This document shows positions 23,251 to 36,195 of a DNA stretch of 64,000 bases, piece by piece. Made by a program: the position numbers and the translations under genes. This DNA is from Cardiocondyla obscurior. Its lineage: Eukaryota > Arthropoda > Insecta > Hymenoptera > Formicidae. Under the pieces are notes generated by a model. That model made no database searches. It saw only the letters and a list, made by a program, of their open reading frames with translations, and had not been told where the DNA came from. Where the stretch lies: NCBI RefSeq assembly GCF_019399895.1, contig NC_091864.1, positions 4,132,001 to 4,196,000 on the forward strand, in the 5' to 3' direction. The stretch's first letter is position 1. Each line of letters starts with the position of its first letter.

Positions 23251-23666
23251 TGTTAAATTATATGCGCTTCAAACATGTTAAAATATATGCGCTTCAAACA
23301 ATAATTATAAATTTAACTTTAAATAAGATCGAATCAATTTACAAATAAATAATTCTTAGTAGACCGGATACACTACGTGACTTTGTGTCAATTAGATATG
23401 AAAGGGAATAAACCTCTTAAGACAAAGGTCCGGGAAGCCCCTTTACTGTTCCAAAGATAAAACTAATATCGGGACTACCTCACTTGAAAAAAGTCGTCGT
23501 CGGGTACAGACGTGTCACATATTGAAACCTCCTTAAATACCGTTCTATATTTTTTTACGTTATTTTATTAAGTGTGTGTAAAAACCTAAATCAAATATAA
23601 ACCAGTGTTTGTGAATTAAAGAGTTTTTATTACAAAAATTATCCACGCGCCCAAAATAATTTTTCA
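23251..23666 (+). repeat. 5' LTR of copia copy 2
   Basis: About 416 bp, followed by the same TTGTAGCAGAGC primer site at 23667. Near-identical to the 5' LTR of copy 1. Confidence 0.85.
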
Positions 23667-23855
23667 TTGTAGCAGAGCGTGGTTTATAAATCAAAAGGGG
23701 TTTACCACAGTAAAAGTGAATGTAACTTGGCTTCGAAGTTGACTGGAACGATATTAAAAAAAATAACCAAAGGAACTATTACAAAAATAGTTAAAATTAA
23801 AAAGAACATTCAACAAAAATCAAACACTGAGTTCGGAATAAAAGAAGACGCAGAA

Positions 23856-26800
23856 ATGGCTGAAGAGATTAAAATTCAACAGTTCAATGGACAAGATTAC
23901 AATTTATGGAAGAAGCGGATACTACTTTATTTAAAATTGAAAAAATGTGATGAGGTGGCAATCAGACCAATGCTATCGTCTGACAATTCAACAACTTGGG
24001 CTGAAAGTAATCTTAAAGCCATGAATTACATTTATTGCGGCATATCCAATGAACAGCTCGAATTTGTGAGCAATGAAGAAACGGCTTACAATATTCTAAA
24101 AAAATTTGATGAAATGTATTCCAGAGAATCCACTGCGATACAAATATGTGTGCGAAATAGACTAGAAAAAATAAAGTTAATGGATTATGATGACTCAAGT
24201 GCATATTTTACAGACTTTGAAAAATTAATAAATGAGCTAAAATCATCAGGTGCCACAGTGACGGAAAAGGAAAAACTGAATTACATGCTACGTACGTTAC
24301 CCGAGTCATTAAGTTATGTCGGAGACTTAATTGATGCTGTAAGAGAGCAAGACCAGACATGCGAATTCGTCAAAAACAAAATCAAGATGTGGGAAATACG
24401 TGATAGAACTGAACAAGGAAGGAATGTGACAAAATCAAGTGCCTTTAAAGGAAAAAGAAAGAATATAGAAAAAAGAACGTGTTATAAGTGTGGTAAACCC
24501 GGACATTTAAAAGCAAACTGTCGTGCAAATGGATCAAAAGGAAACTTTAAAACTCAAAATTCAACAGAACAAGTGTATCCACAAGAAGGGGACAGCTTTA
24601 ACTATAGAGGAAATAATTTCAACACTCAAGGATATGTTCCGAGAGGAAGAAGAGGATATTCTAATACACGTCAAATAAACAACCCCAGAGGAAGAAGAAT
24701 CATGCAAGCCATCAGAAGATATAATCAAAATAGAAACTTTAATAGAGACAGTAATTGCGAAACAAACACCAGCGAATCAAGCGTTTTCGAAACCGAAATT
24801 AACAAAGGTAAGAAAAATATAGAAATTATGAATACGGAAGTAAATTTTGCAACAAAAAAGAAATTAATTGGGTGATAGATAGCGGCTGTACCGATCACAT
24901 TATAAATAATGATGCATTTTTTGATAAATTTGTAACTTTGCAAAAACCGGTAGACGTTAAAATAGGCGACGGAAGATGTATTCAGGCAACAAAAATAGGA
25001 AATATTAAAACAATCTTTATAAATCATGAATCAAAAGTACCAATATTAATTACTAATGTATATTATGTAAAAGAAATGGACAAAAATTTATTAAGTGTAG
25101 CAAAGATAACAAATAATTTTACAGTAATAGCAGCTGGAAATACAACAAAAATTTATAATAAAAAAAACTAATTAATTGCCGTAGCATATAAAGACAATGG
25201 ATTGTATAAATTGAAAAGTTTTTTAATAAATAATGAATCAAACATAACATCAAGAGTAAATAATGTTATTACACAAAAAGAAAGACTACATAGAATACTA
25301 GGACATGTCAATTTTAAATATTTAGAGGAAATGTGTAAAAATAAATATGTAAATGGAATACCGGAAAAATTAGAATCTGATCAATTTAAATGCGCTACCT
25401 GTATTAAAAATAAAATGCATAACCTTCCCTTTGAAAATCAACGAACAAAAGCCAAAAATTTATTAGAAATCATACATTCTGATTTAAATGGTCCTCACCA
25501 GACAATAGGTATAAATGGAGAAAGATATTTTCTCACTTTTATCGATGACTTTAGTAAAGCAGCAAGAATATATACAATTAAATCTAAATCTCAAGTATAT
25601 GATTGTTTTGTTGATTACGTAAATAATATTGAAAATTTAACTGGTAAAAAAATCAAAAAATTAAGATGTGATAATGGAAGAGAATATATTAATAAAGACA
25701 TATAATTTTGCAAGAAATAAAGGATTCATAATAGAACCGTGTCTACCATATGTTCATCAATTAAATGGTACAGCTGAGCGTTATAATAGAACCATAATGG
25801 ATATGGCAAGATGTTTGTTAACCGAATCAAATTTAAGTAAAAAATTTTGGCCTGAAATAGTTAGAACTGCATCATATTTGAAAAATAGAATCTTATCAAA
25901 TACAGAAATTAAAAAGACACCTTATGAAATTTTAACGGGAATAAAACCAGACATTAAAAATTTACGTTTATATGGAAGTAAAGTCTTTGTAAGGGTACCG
26001 GAAGAAAAGCGTAGCTCAAAATGGGACCGTAAAGCCGATCTTGGTCTATTATTAGGATATGAAAATGTAGGATACAGAGTCTTAATAAATAATAAAATAA
26101 CAATTGCTAGACACGTAGATATAATAGAAGATGAAAATTTAATTGGATTTAGTAATGATGAGAATAACGTTGCTTGCGAAGAAGAAGATAATAATTTTGG
26201 TAATGACACAATTATAATTAGTTCCGATAAAGAAATGGATTTAAATCAAAGCTTTAGAAGACAGAGTGAAGTTAGGAAATCATCAAGAAATAGGAAAAGA
26301 CCAGATAGATATGGTGACAATATTGCGACAGATTTTGTATATGTAAATTATGTAAGTGCGGACAGTCTTCTTATAATTATAATGATGCAATAAACTCAAA
26401 GGAAGCAGACGGCTGGAAACAAGCCATGGATAAAGAAATAGAGTGTTTAAAGAAAAATAAAACATGGGATTTAGTTCCGTCACCAGCAAATAAAAAAATT
26501 TTAAGTGTAAAATGGATATATACAAAGAAACCAAATAATTTAAAAAAGGCTAGGCTAGTAGTTCGAGGATTTGAACAGGAAGAAAACTTAGAAGACATAT
26601 ATTCACCCGTTGCAAAGATACAAACATTAAAACTTCTATTAAGCTATTGTTGTCAAAATAAATTATCTATATTTCAGATGGATGTTGAAACAGCTTTCTT
26701 AAATGGTAATATCAAATCCGAAGTATATATTAAGTAGCCACAAGGTTATGAAGACGGAACAGAAAATGTATGCAAATTAAATAAGGCTTTGTATGGGTTA

Positions 26801-27874
26801 AAAGAAAGCCCAAGATTATGGTATGAGTGCTTGAATAATTACTTAAGTAAACTAGGATTTGAAAAAAGCAACAATGATTATTGTCTTTATATATTAAATT
26901 GTAATAGTGATAAGATATACTTAATAGCGTTTGTGGATGATTTACTAATTTGCGGAAAAAACTTAAATAAAATAAATCAAATTAAAGAAGAATTATCTAA
27001 AAAATTCATGTTAAAAGATCTTGGAAAAATAAAAATGTACTTAGGAATAAATATTATATATGATTTAAATAATAATAAAATGACTTTAGATCAATCTGAT
27101 TATATAGAATCACTTGCAAAAAGATATAATATAGAAAACTCAAAAACATTCCAAACTCCAATGGAACAAAACTTAAAGTTAGAACCAGCATAATCAGTAA
27201 ATACAAGTATTAAATATAGAAATATAATTGGAGCATTACTATATATAAGTACCGGAACAAGAGCTGATGTAAGCTATAGCGTTAATTATCTTAGTCGTTT
27301 TCAAAATTCATATACAGATACACACTTTAAATATGCTTTGAGAATTTTAAAATATTTATACCAAACAAAAAATCTGAAACTAACGTTTGAAAAGGGTATA
27401 ACATATGAACCTCTTGAATGCTTTGTTGATGCTGATTGGGCTGGGGACATAGTGGATAGAAAATCCACAACAGAGTATGTGATTAAGTTTAATGGCAATA
27501 CTATATATTGGAAATCCAGAAAACAGGGAAGTGTGACGAAATCATCCACAGCCGCCGAATATGTTGCGTTATCAGAAATTGTAAGCGAAATAAAAATTAT
27601 AATAAACCTACTAAGAGATTTAGGAGAAATTATAGATAAACCAGTAAAAATATATGAAGATAACACAGGAGCAATTGCATTAGCAAAATATGGAAAATTA
27701 ACTAAAAATTCTAAATATATAGAAGTACATTCACATTACATTTATGAAAATTATAGCCAAGGAATAATTGATATTATTAAAATAAATACGGATGATAACT
27801 TGGCAGATATATTCACTAAATCTCTTGGTAGAACTAAGTTTAAAAAATTCAGAAATTTGTTGAAAATTATATAA
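23856..27874 (+). pseudogene. Copia gag-pol, copy 2, degenerate
   Basis: It has the same domains and the same stops and frame changes as copy 1: TAA at 25169-25171, frame change near 25692-25705, TAG near 26735-26737 and TAA at 27191-27193. In addition one T is missing from the T-run at about 24845-24849, just before the protease motif, which separates gag from protease. Start taken at the ATG at 23856. The extra lesion shows that copy 2 has changed since the duplication. Confidence 0.85.
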
Positions 27875-27906
27875 TCATTTTTTTAAAGTATAAATTTAAG
27901 GAGGAG

Positions 27907-28321
27907 TGTTAAATTATATGCGCTTAAAATATGTTAAAATATATGCGCTTCAAACAATAATTATAAATTTAACTTTAAATAAGATCGAATCAATTTACAA
28001 ATAAATAATTCTTAGTAGACCGGATACACTACGTGACTTTGTGTCAATTAGATAAGAAACAGAATAAACCTCCTAAAACAAAGGTCCGGGAAGCCCCTTT
28101 ACTGTTCCAAAGATAAAACTAATATCGGGACTACCTCACTTAAAAAAAAGTCGTCGTCGGGTACAGACGTGTCATATTGAAACCTCCTTAAATACCGTTC
28201 TATATTCTTTTATGTTATTTTATTAAGTGTGTGTAAAAACCTAAATCAAATATAAACCAGTGTTTGTGAATTAAAAAGTTTTTATTACAAAAATTATCCA
28301 CGCGCCCAAAATAATTTTTCA
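27907..28321 (+). repeat. 3' LTR of copia copy 2
   Basis: About 415 bp. It carries the same variant bases as the 3' LTR of copy 1, as expected from a block duplication rather than a new transposition, in which the two LTRs would be alike. Confidence 0.85.
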
Positions 28322-28580
28322 ACAAGTATTCCAAAACTGGTTAACAGGAAGAAACAACCAATGAGAACACCAAAGAATTACAGATGCACTTATCGCGACC
28401 AATATGCAGTTATACAAGCAGCCAAAGGACACGACGAACAGTCGAACATACAGCCAATCGGAGCGCGTTATTTCTTAACCAATTACGGGAGGCTATTCCT
28501 ATCGCACCACCTATATCAACCGAGGTCTGGAGTCTCTCTGGCATTCTTTCTCGACCAGTCACTCTGAGAGGTCAAACGCG

Positions 28581-28982
28581 ATGGAAGCTTTCAGCTGGAT
28601 TATGACATACGTCGACGGCATCGAAAATATGCTGGATATGATTAAACGTTTGCCCGTTGAAGTTGCTGGTATGATATTTGCATTGTTGGATAACAAAACT
28701 CTTGGGATTATTTCCAGGGTCAGCAAGACATGGAGGGCGAGATCCGAATACGAGCGAAAACGGAGACGTCAGTTGCAGCTTACTAAGACCAGGAGGCAAC
28801 TTTACAGGTCCAACGGTGGTGAGGTTTTTGAAAGTAAAACGTTTGTCGTGAATGGAGAAAACGGTAGTATTAGCAGGGAAGAACCGAAATTGACTCGCCG
28901 ACATACTAAAACACAAACCGCGAACAAGAAACGCAATAAATCAAAAACGAATAATCTAAGTAAGATTAGTCTTCGAATATAA
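28581..28982 (+). CDS. F-box domain protein, copy 3
   Basis: 133 codons. The F-box core is unchanged; replacements are scattered in the basic tail (for example FRSNGGEI to YRSNGGEV, QNGSVSKEKPEW to ENGSISREEPKL). No stop or frameshift. Downstream sequence of this unit is split by a solo LTR at 29262. Confidence 0.55.
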   Translation: MEAFSWIMTYVDGIENMLDMIKRLPVEVAGMIFALLDNKTLGIISRVSKTWRARSEYERKRRRQLQLTKTRRQLYRSNGGEVFESKTFVVNGENGSISREEPKLTRRHTKTQTANKKRNKSKTNNLSKISLRI

Positions 28983-29261
28983 CATTAAAGAATAAAATAT
29001 TAAAATATTTCGCACTTTTCTTAACATTATTATGTACTCCTAATTCAATAACGATTTTGTAAGTGTAATATAGTTTCTCTTTGTACGTTTTCTTGTTTTA
29101 CCAAAAATAATTATTACATTCGTTACTACTACTTCTATGACTTATTGCTGTTTTTTACGCTGCATTAAATCTTATTTTTATTGTGATTTTCATTTTTCTT
29201 TATTTTACGCATTGACATTGAAGACAATTTTTCGCATTCTCGAATGATTCTGCTTATATGT

Positions 29262-30875
29262 TGTGACGTGGCGGCTTTAGCTGCTTCGGTGCAGCTCCCC
29301 GCGGCCGTCACAAAAGCGCAGTGGCGCTAAGGAAGTCGCGGGAGAAACAAGAGCGGGGAGGGGTCGCGGAAGCCTCCAGGGGTTTTCTTTTTGTTAGTGG
29401 CGAAACCGAGAGTAATTATCGCGATTTTTGGATCATGTTATTACCGTATGTTGCCGAGATTGCCGACTATCCTCGCCGGGAGGAGCGGGCCATAGGCGGG
29501 GGCGCCAACTTCCGGAAGAAGGGGTGACCGAATACGGGCCCAGGATGGGAGGCCACCTATTCCGAGAACCGTGGAGGAGGCTTGTCGCCTGCACATTTCC
29601 AAGCCAAAAACTACCTGCGGGAGAATTGTTGCGACAACGGACGATCCGAAACCCGCGCCAACCGGCTAGTGCCGATAAGGCTCTGTGAGGGCAGCGGCTT
29701 ACGCGGGAAATCGGCAACGTAGCGCGGAAAAATCCGCGAAGCGCGAGAGTGGGGATACGCCGGGCCTCGTGCCGAAAATTCGCGCGGTCCTCGCTCTCTT
29801 CCGTGCGGACCGGCAACCAGGGCGGGCGATAGAAAAAGCGATAGTGAGGGCCATAGTGATAGGAGTGAGCGAGCGGAAGCGAGACCGAGATAGGGGAGAC
29901 AAGAGGAGCGAGAGAGCGAGGACTACGCAAGAGCGTGGACGCACATTTCGGTGAGATCTTCCACCCGCACTGCGGAATTGTTATATTGTACGGCCCTCCG
30001 CCTCCCGGGGAGACCGACGCGGCTTTAGACGACACCCGGCCACATAGAACGGGCACGCGGGCCTGTTAATTTTCCTCGGTAGATCGTTGTCGTGAGGCTA
30101 GGACTTAACGTTAGAAAGTGGCAATCTACGGGCGTCTGAAGGCCGGTGGCGGGACCCCGCGGGAGACACCGACCCGATTTATTTGCGCTAACCATTGTAA
30201 TAATTTGAGAGACTGTCGTATACCGCGTTCACACGGAGAGCCCTCGGCAGCGGCCGAAGTCGGGAACTGAAACCCAGCGAGCTCGCGGACGACAGGCGAG
30301 TTTTCGCGTAGAGTCTTTCGTGTCGCGGTGTCCCGTGGAGGCACGTCGCGTGCAGGGGAGACGCGTGGCCGGCACCACAACATCCAGGGCCGACGCGAGA
30401 AGATCTCACTCTCGTGCGCTTACTTTAATTTTTGTTAATTTTTTTTTTATATATTTGTTTGTTTCGTTGAACGCAATAAACGGATCTTCTGTTTATGGTC
30501 GTGTCCGCGTACGCCTTATTTTGTGTCGTCGTTCCCGTTTGTCCGAGAATTCCGCGCGCTATACCCCGCCCCTCTCCGTTCGAATGGGCTAGCCCCCGCG
30601 CGTGACGGCGATTCGAATTCGGTAGGAATTGTCGAGGACCGGATAACTAGTCCGAGATAAAAATCGGCACGGCGGAGCCCGTGTCTGGCGCCCAAAAATC
30701 GTGTTCATGCGAGATTCCGCCGTACCGCGCCGGAATACGGCCGAGGTACCGCGACCCCTCCTCCCTCCCTATCCTTCGTAGCACGTCGGTGCACGGATTT
30801 TTCGTCCGTGCACGGTCGTCCCTTTTTGCTCACGACTCTCTCCTCCGGGAGGAGAGAATAAAAATTATCGTGACA
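29262..30875 (+). mobile_element. 1614-bp solo LTR in F-box unit 3
   Basis: It starts TGTGACGTGGCGG, ends ATCGTGACA, and is flanked by ATGT (29258-29261 and 30876-30879). Comparison with units 1 and 2 shows the empty site. It is GC-rich, with AATAAA near 30474. No PBS, gag or pol accompanies it. Long frames inside (for example 29433-30056 minus) are by-products of base composition. Confidence 0.8.
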
Positions 30876-31440
30876 ATGTATAACCGCTTTAGAATTCTGC
30901 TCGAATAAAAATGATTATGTATTATTGGCAAACTTTCGATAACTTTGCTTTATTTTTCAAAAAAAATTATTTTTAACGTAATATTTTCCGCAATGTACTT
31001 AAAAACTTATATTTTGTTTCAGAAAATTTCTAGTATTCTATCTCGAATGAAAAGGTACGTTGTGCAAAATAAATTTCTACCACGTGTAGTTAACTTACAC
31101 AAAACAAACTTTGGCATATTAATTAAATTGATCGCGTCATTTAGAAGAAGGGTATATCACAGAAAATAATTAATCTTAGTAACAAGTATTCCAAAACTGG
31201 TCAACAGGAAGAAACAACCAATGAGAACACCAAAGAATTACAGATGCACTTATCGCGACCAATATGCAGTTATACAAGCAGCCAAAGGACACGACGAACA
31301 GTCGAACATACAGCCAATCGGAGCGCGTTATTTCTTAACCAATTACGGGAGGCTATTTCTATCGCACCACCTATATCAACCGAGGTCTGGAGTCTCTCTG
31401 GCATTCTTTCTCGACCAGTCACTCTGAGAGGTCAAACGCG

Positions 31441-31842
31441 ATGGAAGCTTTCAGCTGGATTATGACATACGTCGACGGCATCGAAAATATGCTGGATATG
31501 ATTAAACGTTTGCCCGTCGAAGTTGCTGGTGTGATATTTGCATTGTTGGATAATAAAACTCTTGGGATTATTTCCAGTGTCAGCAAGACATGGAGGGCGA
31601 GATCCGAATACGAGCGAAAACGGAGACGTCAGTTGCAGCTTACTAAGACCAGGAGGCAACTTTACAAGTCCATCGGTGGTGAGGTTTTTGAAAGTAAAAC
31701 GTTTGTCGTGAATGGACAAAACGGTAGTGTTAGCAGGGAAAAACCGGAATGGACTCGCCGACATACAAAAACACAAACCGGGAACAAGAAACGCAATAAA
31801 TCAAGAACAAATAATCTAAGTAAGATTAGTCTTCGAATATAA
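31441..31842 (+). CDS. F-box domain protein, copy 4
   Basis: 133 codons, intact. It differs from copy 2 at about ten bases, most of them amino-acid changes (M/V, R/S, F/Y, R/K, N/I, I/V, K/R, K/R). This pattern shows no sign of strong protein constraint. The SRVSKTW core has become SSVSKTW. The unit stops matching the others at about 31914. Confidence 0.5.
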   Translation: MEAFSWIMTYVDGIENMLDMIKRLPVEVAGVIFALLDNKTLGIISSVSKTWRARSEYERKRRRQLQLTKTRRQLYKSIGGEVFESKTFVVNGQNGSVSREKPEWTRRHTKTQTGNKKRNKSRTNNLSKISLRI

Positions 31843-31914
31843 CATTAAAGAATAAAATATTAAAATATTTCGCACTTTTTTTTATCATTATTATGTACAC
31901 CTAATTCAATAACG

Positions 31915-33990
31915 ATCGAGTTTGTGTTAAGATTTTGCACTTATATGGCAAACGCTCATTAGCTACTGATCGCGCTTTGTTCGTACGGATGACACCTTAA
32001 AACGCTTGAGTTTGCAATTTAACTTATCTTTCCTATCCTTATGCATTATCCTATTTCTGTATGTCCGTCTCATCCGTATGTTTTAACTTTATTAAAATAA
32101 TTTGCTGTTGCTATCTCTCAGTTTGTATAATCATTTGTAACTAAAGCAGGAACTTTATTAAATTTATAATTTTCTTCATAATAAAAAATGGCAGACAGGA
32201 GGTCCGGCCTTTTTGCGGGGGGCCACACGATTGTTTAAACTAACCTAACCCACTCCATTGTAATTGATGTGTGAATCTTGATACGCTTGGACAGTTGTTA
32301 ACCCATTCAAATTTAAAATGCAAATCTCAAATTATAATTTTGCTTTTTACGATGTGCTATGCATCAGATTTTTATAACCACACCGGATGTAATTAAAAAT
32401 TTCAAATACATCTGACATTCCGCAGTCTGTAAAATTGGGACGGCAAAAAATTTGTTGCATTTCCCATTTTCAATATTTTTGTTATTATTATATTCTTATT
32501 TTTTTTCCATTTTTTTATTATGGACGTAAAAAATTTGTTGCATTTTTTAGTTTCAATATTTTTTATTAGAATTTTTTTTTAATTATTTTTTCTTTTACTT
32601 TTTTTATTCAATTTTTTTTTTTTACTTTTTTTTGATTTTAAAGATTTGGTTTCGTAACGCCAAGTTTTTTTTTTTTTTTTACATTACCATGTTATATCAT
32701 ATCATATCGGGGCAAACCTAGATCTACATTTGTACTGTTCCACATGGGTTTGCAATATTAACGTTTCATTATTGGGGCGATCCTAGGTCTACGTGTGTAC
32801 GGTTCTACATAGGTTTGTAACGTTTAAAATTTTCTATCTTCTTTAGGTTCTTGGTGCTATTATTTGTTCTCATTAGTTTTATATAGAATATTTGATATTA
32901 AAGTACACATTTATGTTCAAGTTTGGGAGAGTATAAGTTTGGAGGAGTTTTTTTCCAGGCAGCTTTTTTGGTAGGGGGAGTTTTGGTTTTGCTTAAATAT
33001 AATTTTCTAGTTTGTTTGGATTCGGATTTTTGGCGCAATTATTTGATCTCATTATTTTAATACAGAGTATTTGATATTGATTGATTTTGGGAAGTCTTTT
33101 TTTGGGGGAATTTTAGTTTTGCTTAAATATAATTTTCTAGTTTCTTTAGGTTCTTGGTGCAATTATTTGATCTCATTAGTTTTATAAAGAGTATTTTATA
33201 TTAAAGTACACATTTTATGTTCTATTTTTGGAGAGTCTTTTTTCGGTGGAGTCTTGGTTTTGAGAGTCTTTTTTTGAGGAGTCTTGATTTTGCTTAAATA
33301 TAATTTTCTATTTTCTTCAGGTTCTTGGCGCAATTATTTGATCTCATTATTTTTATAGAGAGTATTTGATATTAATGTACACATTTTATGTTCTATTTTA
33401 AAGGAGTCTTTTTTTTGTAGACTTTTTGTAGGAGTTTTTTTTGGGGATTATTTTTTTAGAGAAGTTTTTTTTTGGAGGAGTTTTGGTTTTAAGAGTTTGT
33501 TTAGGGGAGGGGGTTCTTTTTTTGGGGAATCTTTGTTTGAAGAAGTCTTGGTTTTGGAGGAGTCTTTTTATGGAAGAGTCTCGGTTTTGCTTAAAAAGTT
33601 TATCGAAAATGCTTTTTGCGCGCTTATACTTAGCGCTTTTTTATACTTTTTTTTTTTTAAATGTAATTTTGGGGAGATTTCATTCATTTTGTAGTTTATA
33701 ATCAATCAATATTAATGTACATATTTTACGTTCTATTTTGGGGGAGTCTTTTTTTGCAGTCATTTTGTAGGAGTTTTTTTTGAGGATTTTTTTTGAGGGG
33801 AAATCTTTTTTTGGGGAAATCGTTTTTGGGGAGAGTTTTGTTTTTGGTTAAAATACACATTCTGTTATATTTTAGGGAGAGTAATGTTGGGAAGTTATAT
33901 CAATCTAGAGACACGTTAGTACTTTGCGTTACATATAATATGCAGCAAAACTGACCATATTATTACACTTGTTAAAAGATTTCAATTTAG
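31915..33990. repeat. T-rich low-complexity region with diverged repeats
   Basis: No gene seen. Two imperfect ~75-bp copies around 32700-32825 share a TCTAC...GGTTTG pattern. From about 32825 to 33400 a block containing AATTTTCTA...TTCTTGG...CAATTATTTGATCTCATT recurs about four times (near 32825, 32997, 33128 and 33297), spaced 130-170 bp. Homopolymer T runs are common at 32460-32670. Confidence 0.55.
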
Positions 33991-33998
33991 TAATTAAT

Positions 33999-34580
33999 CA
34001 TGTCACCGTCGCGGGGGCAGCACCTCGTGGCCGATCGCCGGCGACGAATCGATATCGATCTGTCGTTCGATAATTTGCCTCCGATTCTCGAAGGCGTTGC
34101 CAGCTCGAGACTTTTCATTGTTCGTTCAGCTGTGCCTAGTATCGCCTCGTGTGCAACGACGTGCAGTGTGCAACTTTCTTGGAAAATTACTCATCGTGCG
34201 ACTCATCCGAAAACTCAAACTTTGTCTTCAGTGCAACTCAACCAGAGCATCCTCGCCGTGTGCAACACACAAAGGAACGTCTGGAAGACATCATCCTGCA
34301 GCACGAGACGTGTTGAACCTCGTGCTCAGTAACTCATCTGATCTTGCAGCGTGATCTCACGATTAATAGAATTGTGACTCTGTTAAACTCAGTGCGGGAA
34401 TACAAAAACAATCAAAAGACTCTCGACTCAAGAAAGAACTCAGATAAACTCATTCTAGACTCAGAGCGCATTACTCAAGACGAACACGTGCTCACCGCGT
34501 GCTTCCGCGTGGCTCGCATACGAGGGACTTACACCCGTCTGTTCGCATAAATTCAAACCGGCCACGACCGCGTAACATCC
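33999..34580 (+). other. GC-richer island of unknown origin
   Basis: A change to about 50% GC between T-rich repeats and the satellite. A 110-codon ATG frame (34000-34332, starts MSPSRGQHLVADRRRR) has no recognisable domain. The island is followed by short direct repeats of ACTACAAAC (34640-34675). It may be the remnant of an LTR or leader; boundaries were not found. Confidence 0.3.
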
Positions 34581-34732
34581 CCACGGCGTTTTCGTAAATT
34601 CTCATTTGTAAAACTCAAAAATTTATACAGAACTACAAACGAAATAAAAGTTACTACAAACAACTACAAACAAAATGCTATCTATTTCTGTAAAAAAAAG
34701 TTAATTATATAAAAGTGGGGTGCTAAGTTTAC

Positions 34733-36187
34733 ACAGGTCGTTTTTTGGCCATATCTCGGCTTCTGGTGGGAATAAAAAACTCGGGATACGCTCAAATAAG
34801 TCCCCTTTAAACCTCGCACAATGCTACGTTGCCAAGTTTCCAAAATTTTTTTTTCGTTTTTTGGCTATATCTCGGCTTCTGGTAAGAGTAAAAAGCTCGG
34901 GAAAAGCTTAAATGAGTCCTCTTTGAGCCTCGCACAAGGCGACGTTGCTAAACTTCCAAATTTTTTTTTTGTTTTTTGGCCATATCTCGGCACCTGGTGG
35001 GAGTAGAAAGCTCGGGATAAACTCAAATAAATTTTTTTTGAGCCTCGCACAATGCGACATTGCTAAATATTCAAATTTCTTTTTCGTTTTTTGGCCATAT
35101 CTCGGCTCCAAGTGAAAGTAGATGGCTCGCGAAAGCTCAAATAAATTTTCATTGAGCCCTGCAAAATGCTACATTGTCAAATTTCAAAAATTATTATTTT
35201 TTTGTTTTTCGTTAATATTTCAACTCCTGGTGAAAATAGAATGCTCGGGATAATCTTAAAAAAGTTCCTTTTGAGTTCTGCACAACGCGACGTTGCTAAA
35301 TAAAAAAAATTTTTTTTTTGTTTTTCGGCCACATTTCGTCCTTTGGTGGGAATAAAAAGCTCAAGAAAAGCCCGTATGCATCTCCTGTAAGTTCCGCTCA
35401 AAACTACGTTGCCAAATACCAAAAACATTTTTCTTTGTTTTTTGGCCATATCTCGGCTTCTGGTAAAAGTAGAACGCTCGAAATAGGCCCATATGCATCT
35501 TCCTCAAGTTCCGCACAATACCACGTTGCCAGATTTCAAAAATATTTTTTTTTGTTTTTTGAAAATATTTCGGCTTCTGATGAAAATAGAAAGCTCGGAA
35601 TTGGCACGTAGGCATCGTTTTTAAGTTCCGCACAATGCTACGTTAACAAATTTCAAAAATATTTGTTTTCGTTTTTTGGCCATATCTTAGCTACTGGTGA
35701 CAGTAGAAAGCTCGGAATAGACCCGTATGCATTTTTTTCAAGTTCCGCACAATGCTACGTTGCCAATTGTCAAAAATATTTTTTTTCGTTTTTTGGCCAT
35801 ATCTCGGCTACTGGTGAAAGTAGAAAGCTGGAAATAGGCCCGTATGCATTTTCTTCAAGTTCCGCACAATGCTACGTTGCCTGATGTCAAAAATATTTTT
35901 TATCGTTTTTTGGTCATATCTCGGCTACTGGTGCAGGTAGAAAGCTCGGAATAGGCCCGTATGCATTTTTTTCAAGTTCCGCACAATGCTACGTTGCCAG
36001 ATGTCAATAATATTTTTTTTCGTTTTTTGGCCATATCTCGGCTACTGGTGAAAGTAGAAAGCTCGGAATAGGCCCGTATGCATTTTCTGCAAGTTCCGCA
36101 CAATGCTACGTTGCCAGATTTTAAAAATATTTTTTATTGTTTTTTGGCCATATTTCGGCTACCGATGAAAATAGAAAGCTTGAAATA
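34733..36187. repeat. Satellite, subfamily A, left of the giant hAT
   Basis: About 12 units of roughly 117 bp with a core ATATCTCGGCTACTGGTG, then GGCCCGTATGCAT and CGCACAATGCTACGTTGCC, and a T-rich spacer. Divergence is higher at the left edge. The array continues at 59205, after the giant element. Confidence 0.85.
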
Positions 36188-36195
36188 GGCCCGTA

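Larger units (their letters stand above)
23251..28321 (+). mobile_element. Ty1/copia retrotransposon, copy 2 (part of the duplicated block)
   Basis: The 5071-bp copy has LTRs at 23251-23666 and 27907-28321 and the same ACAAG flanks (23246-23250, 28322-28326) at the same position of the F-box unit as copy 1. An independent insertion is very unlikely, so it was carried along by a block duplication. Only a handful of differences from copy 1 were seen, including one deleted T. Confidence 0.9.
15664..31914 (+). repeat. Tandem array of four F-box gene units
   Basis: Units start at about 15664, 22005, 28322 and 31186, at a conserved run reading ACAAGTATTCCAAAACTGG. Without insertions a unit is about 1.25 kb. 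Units 1 and 2 each carry a copia element at the same position, unit 3 carries a 1614-bp solo LTR, and unit 4 breaks off near 31914. Spacing of the first three F-box genes is 6318 and 6317 bp. Confidence 0.85.
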
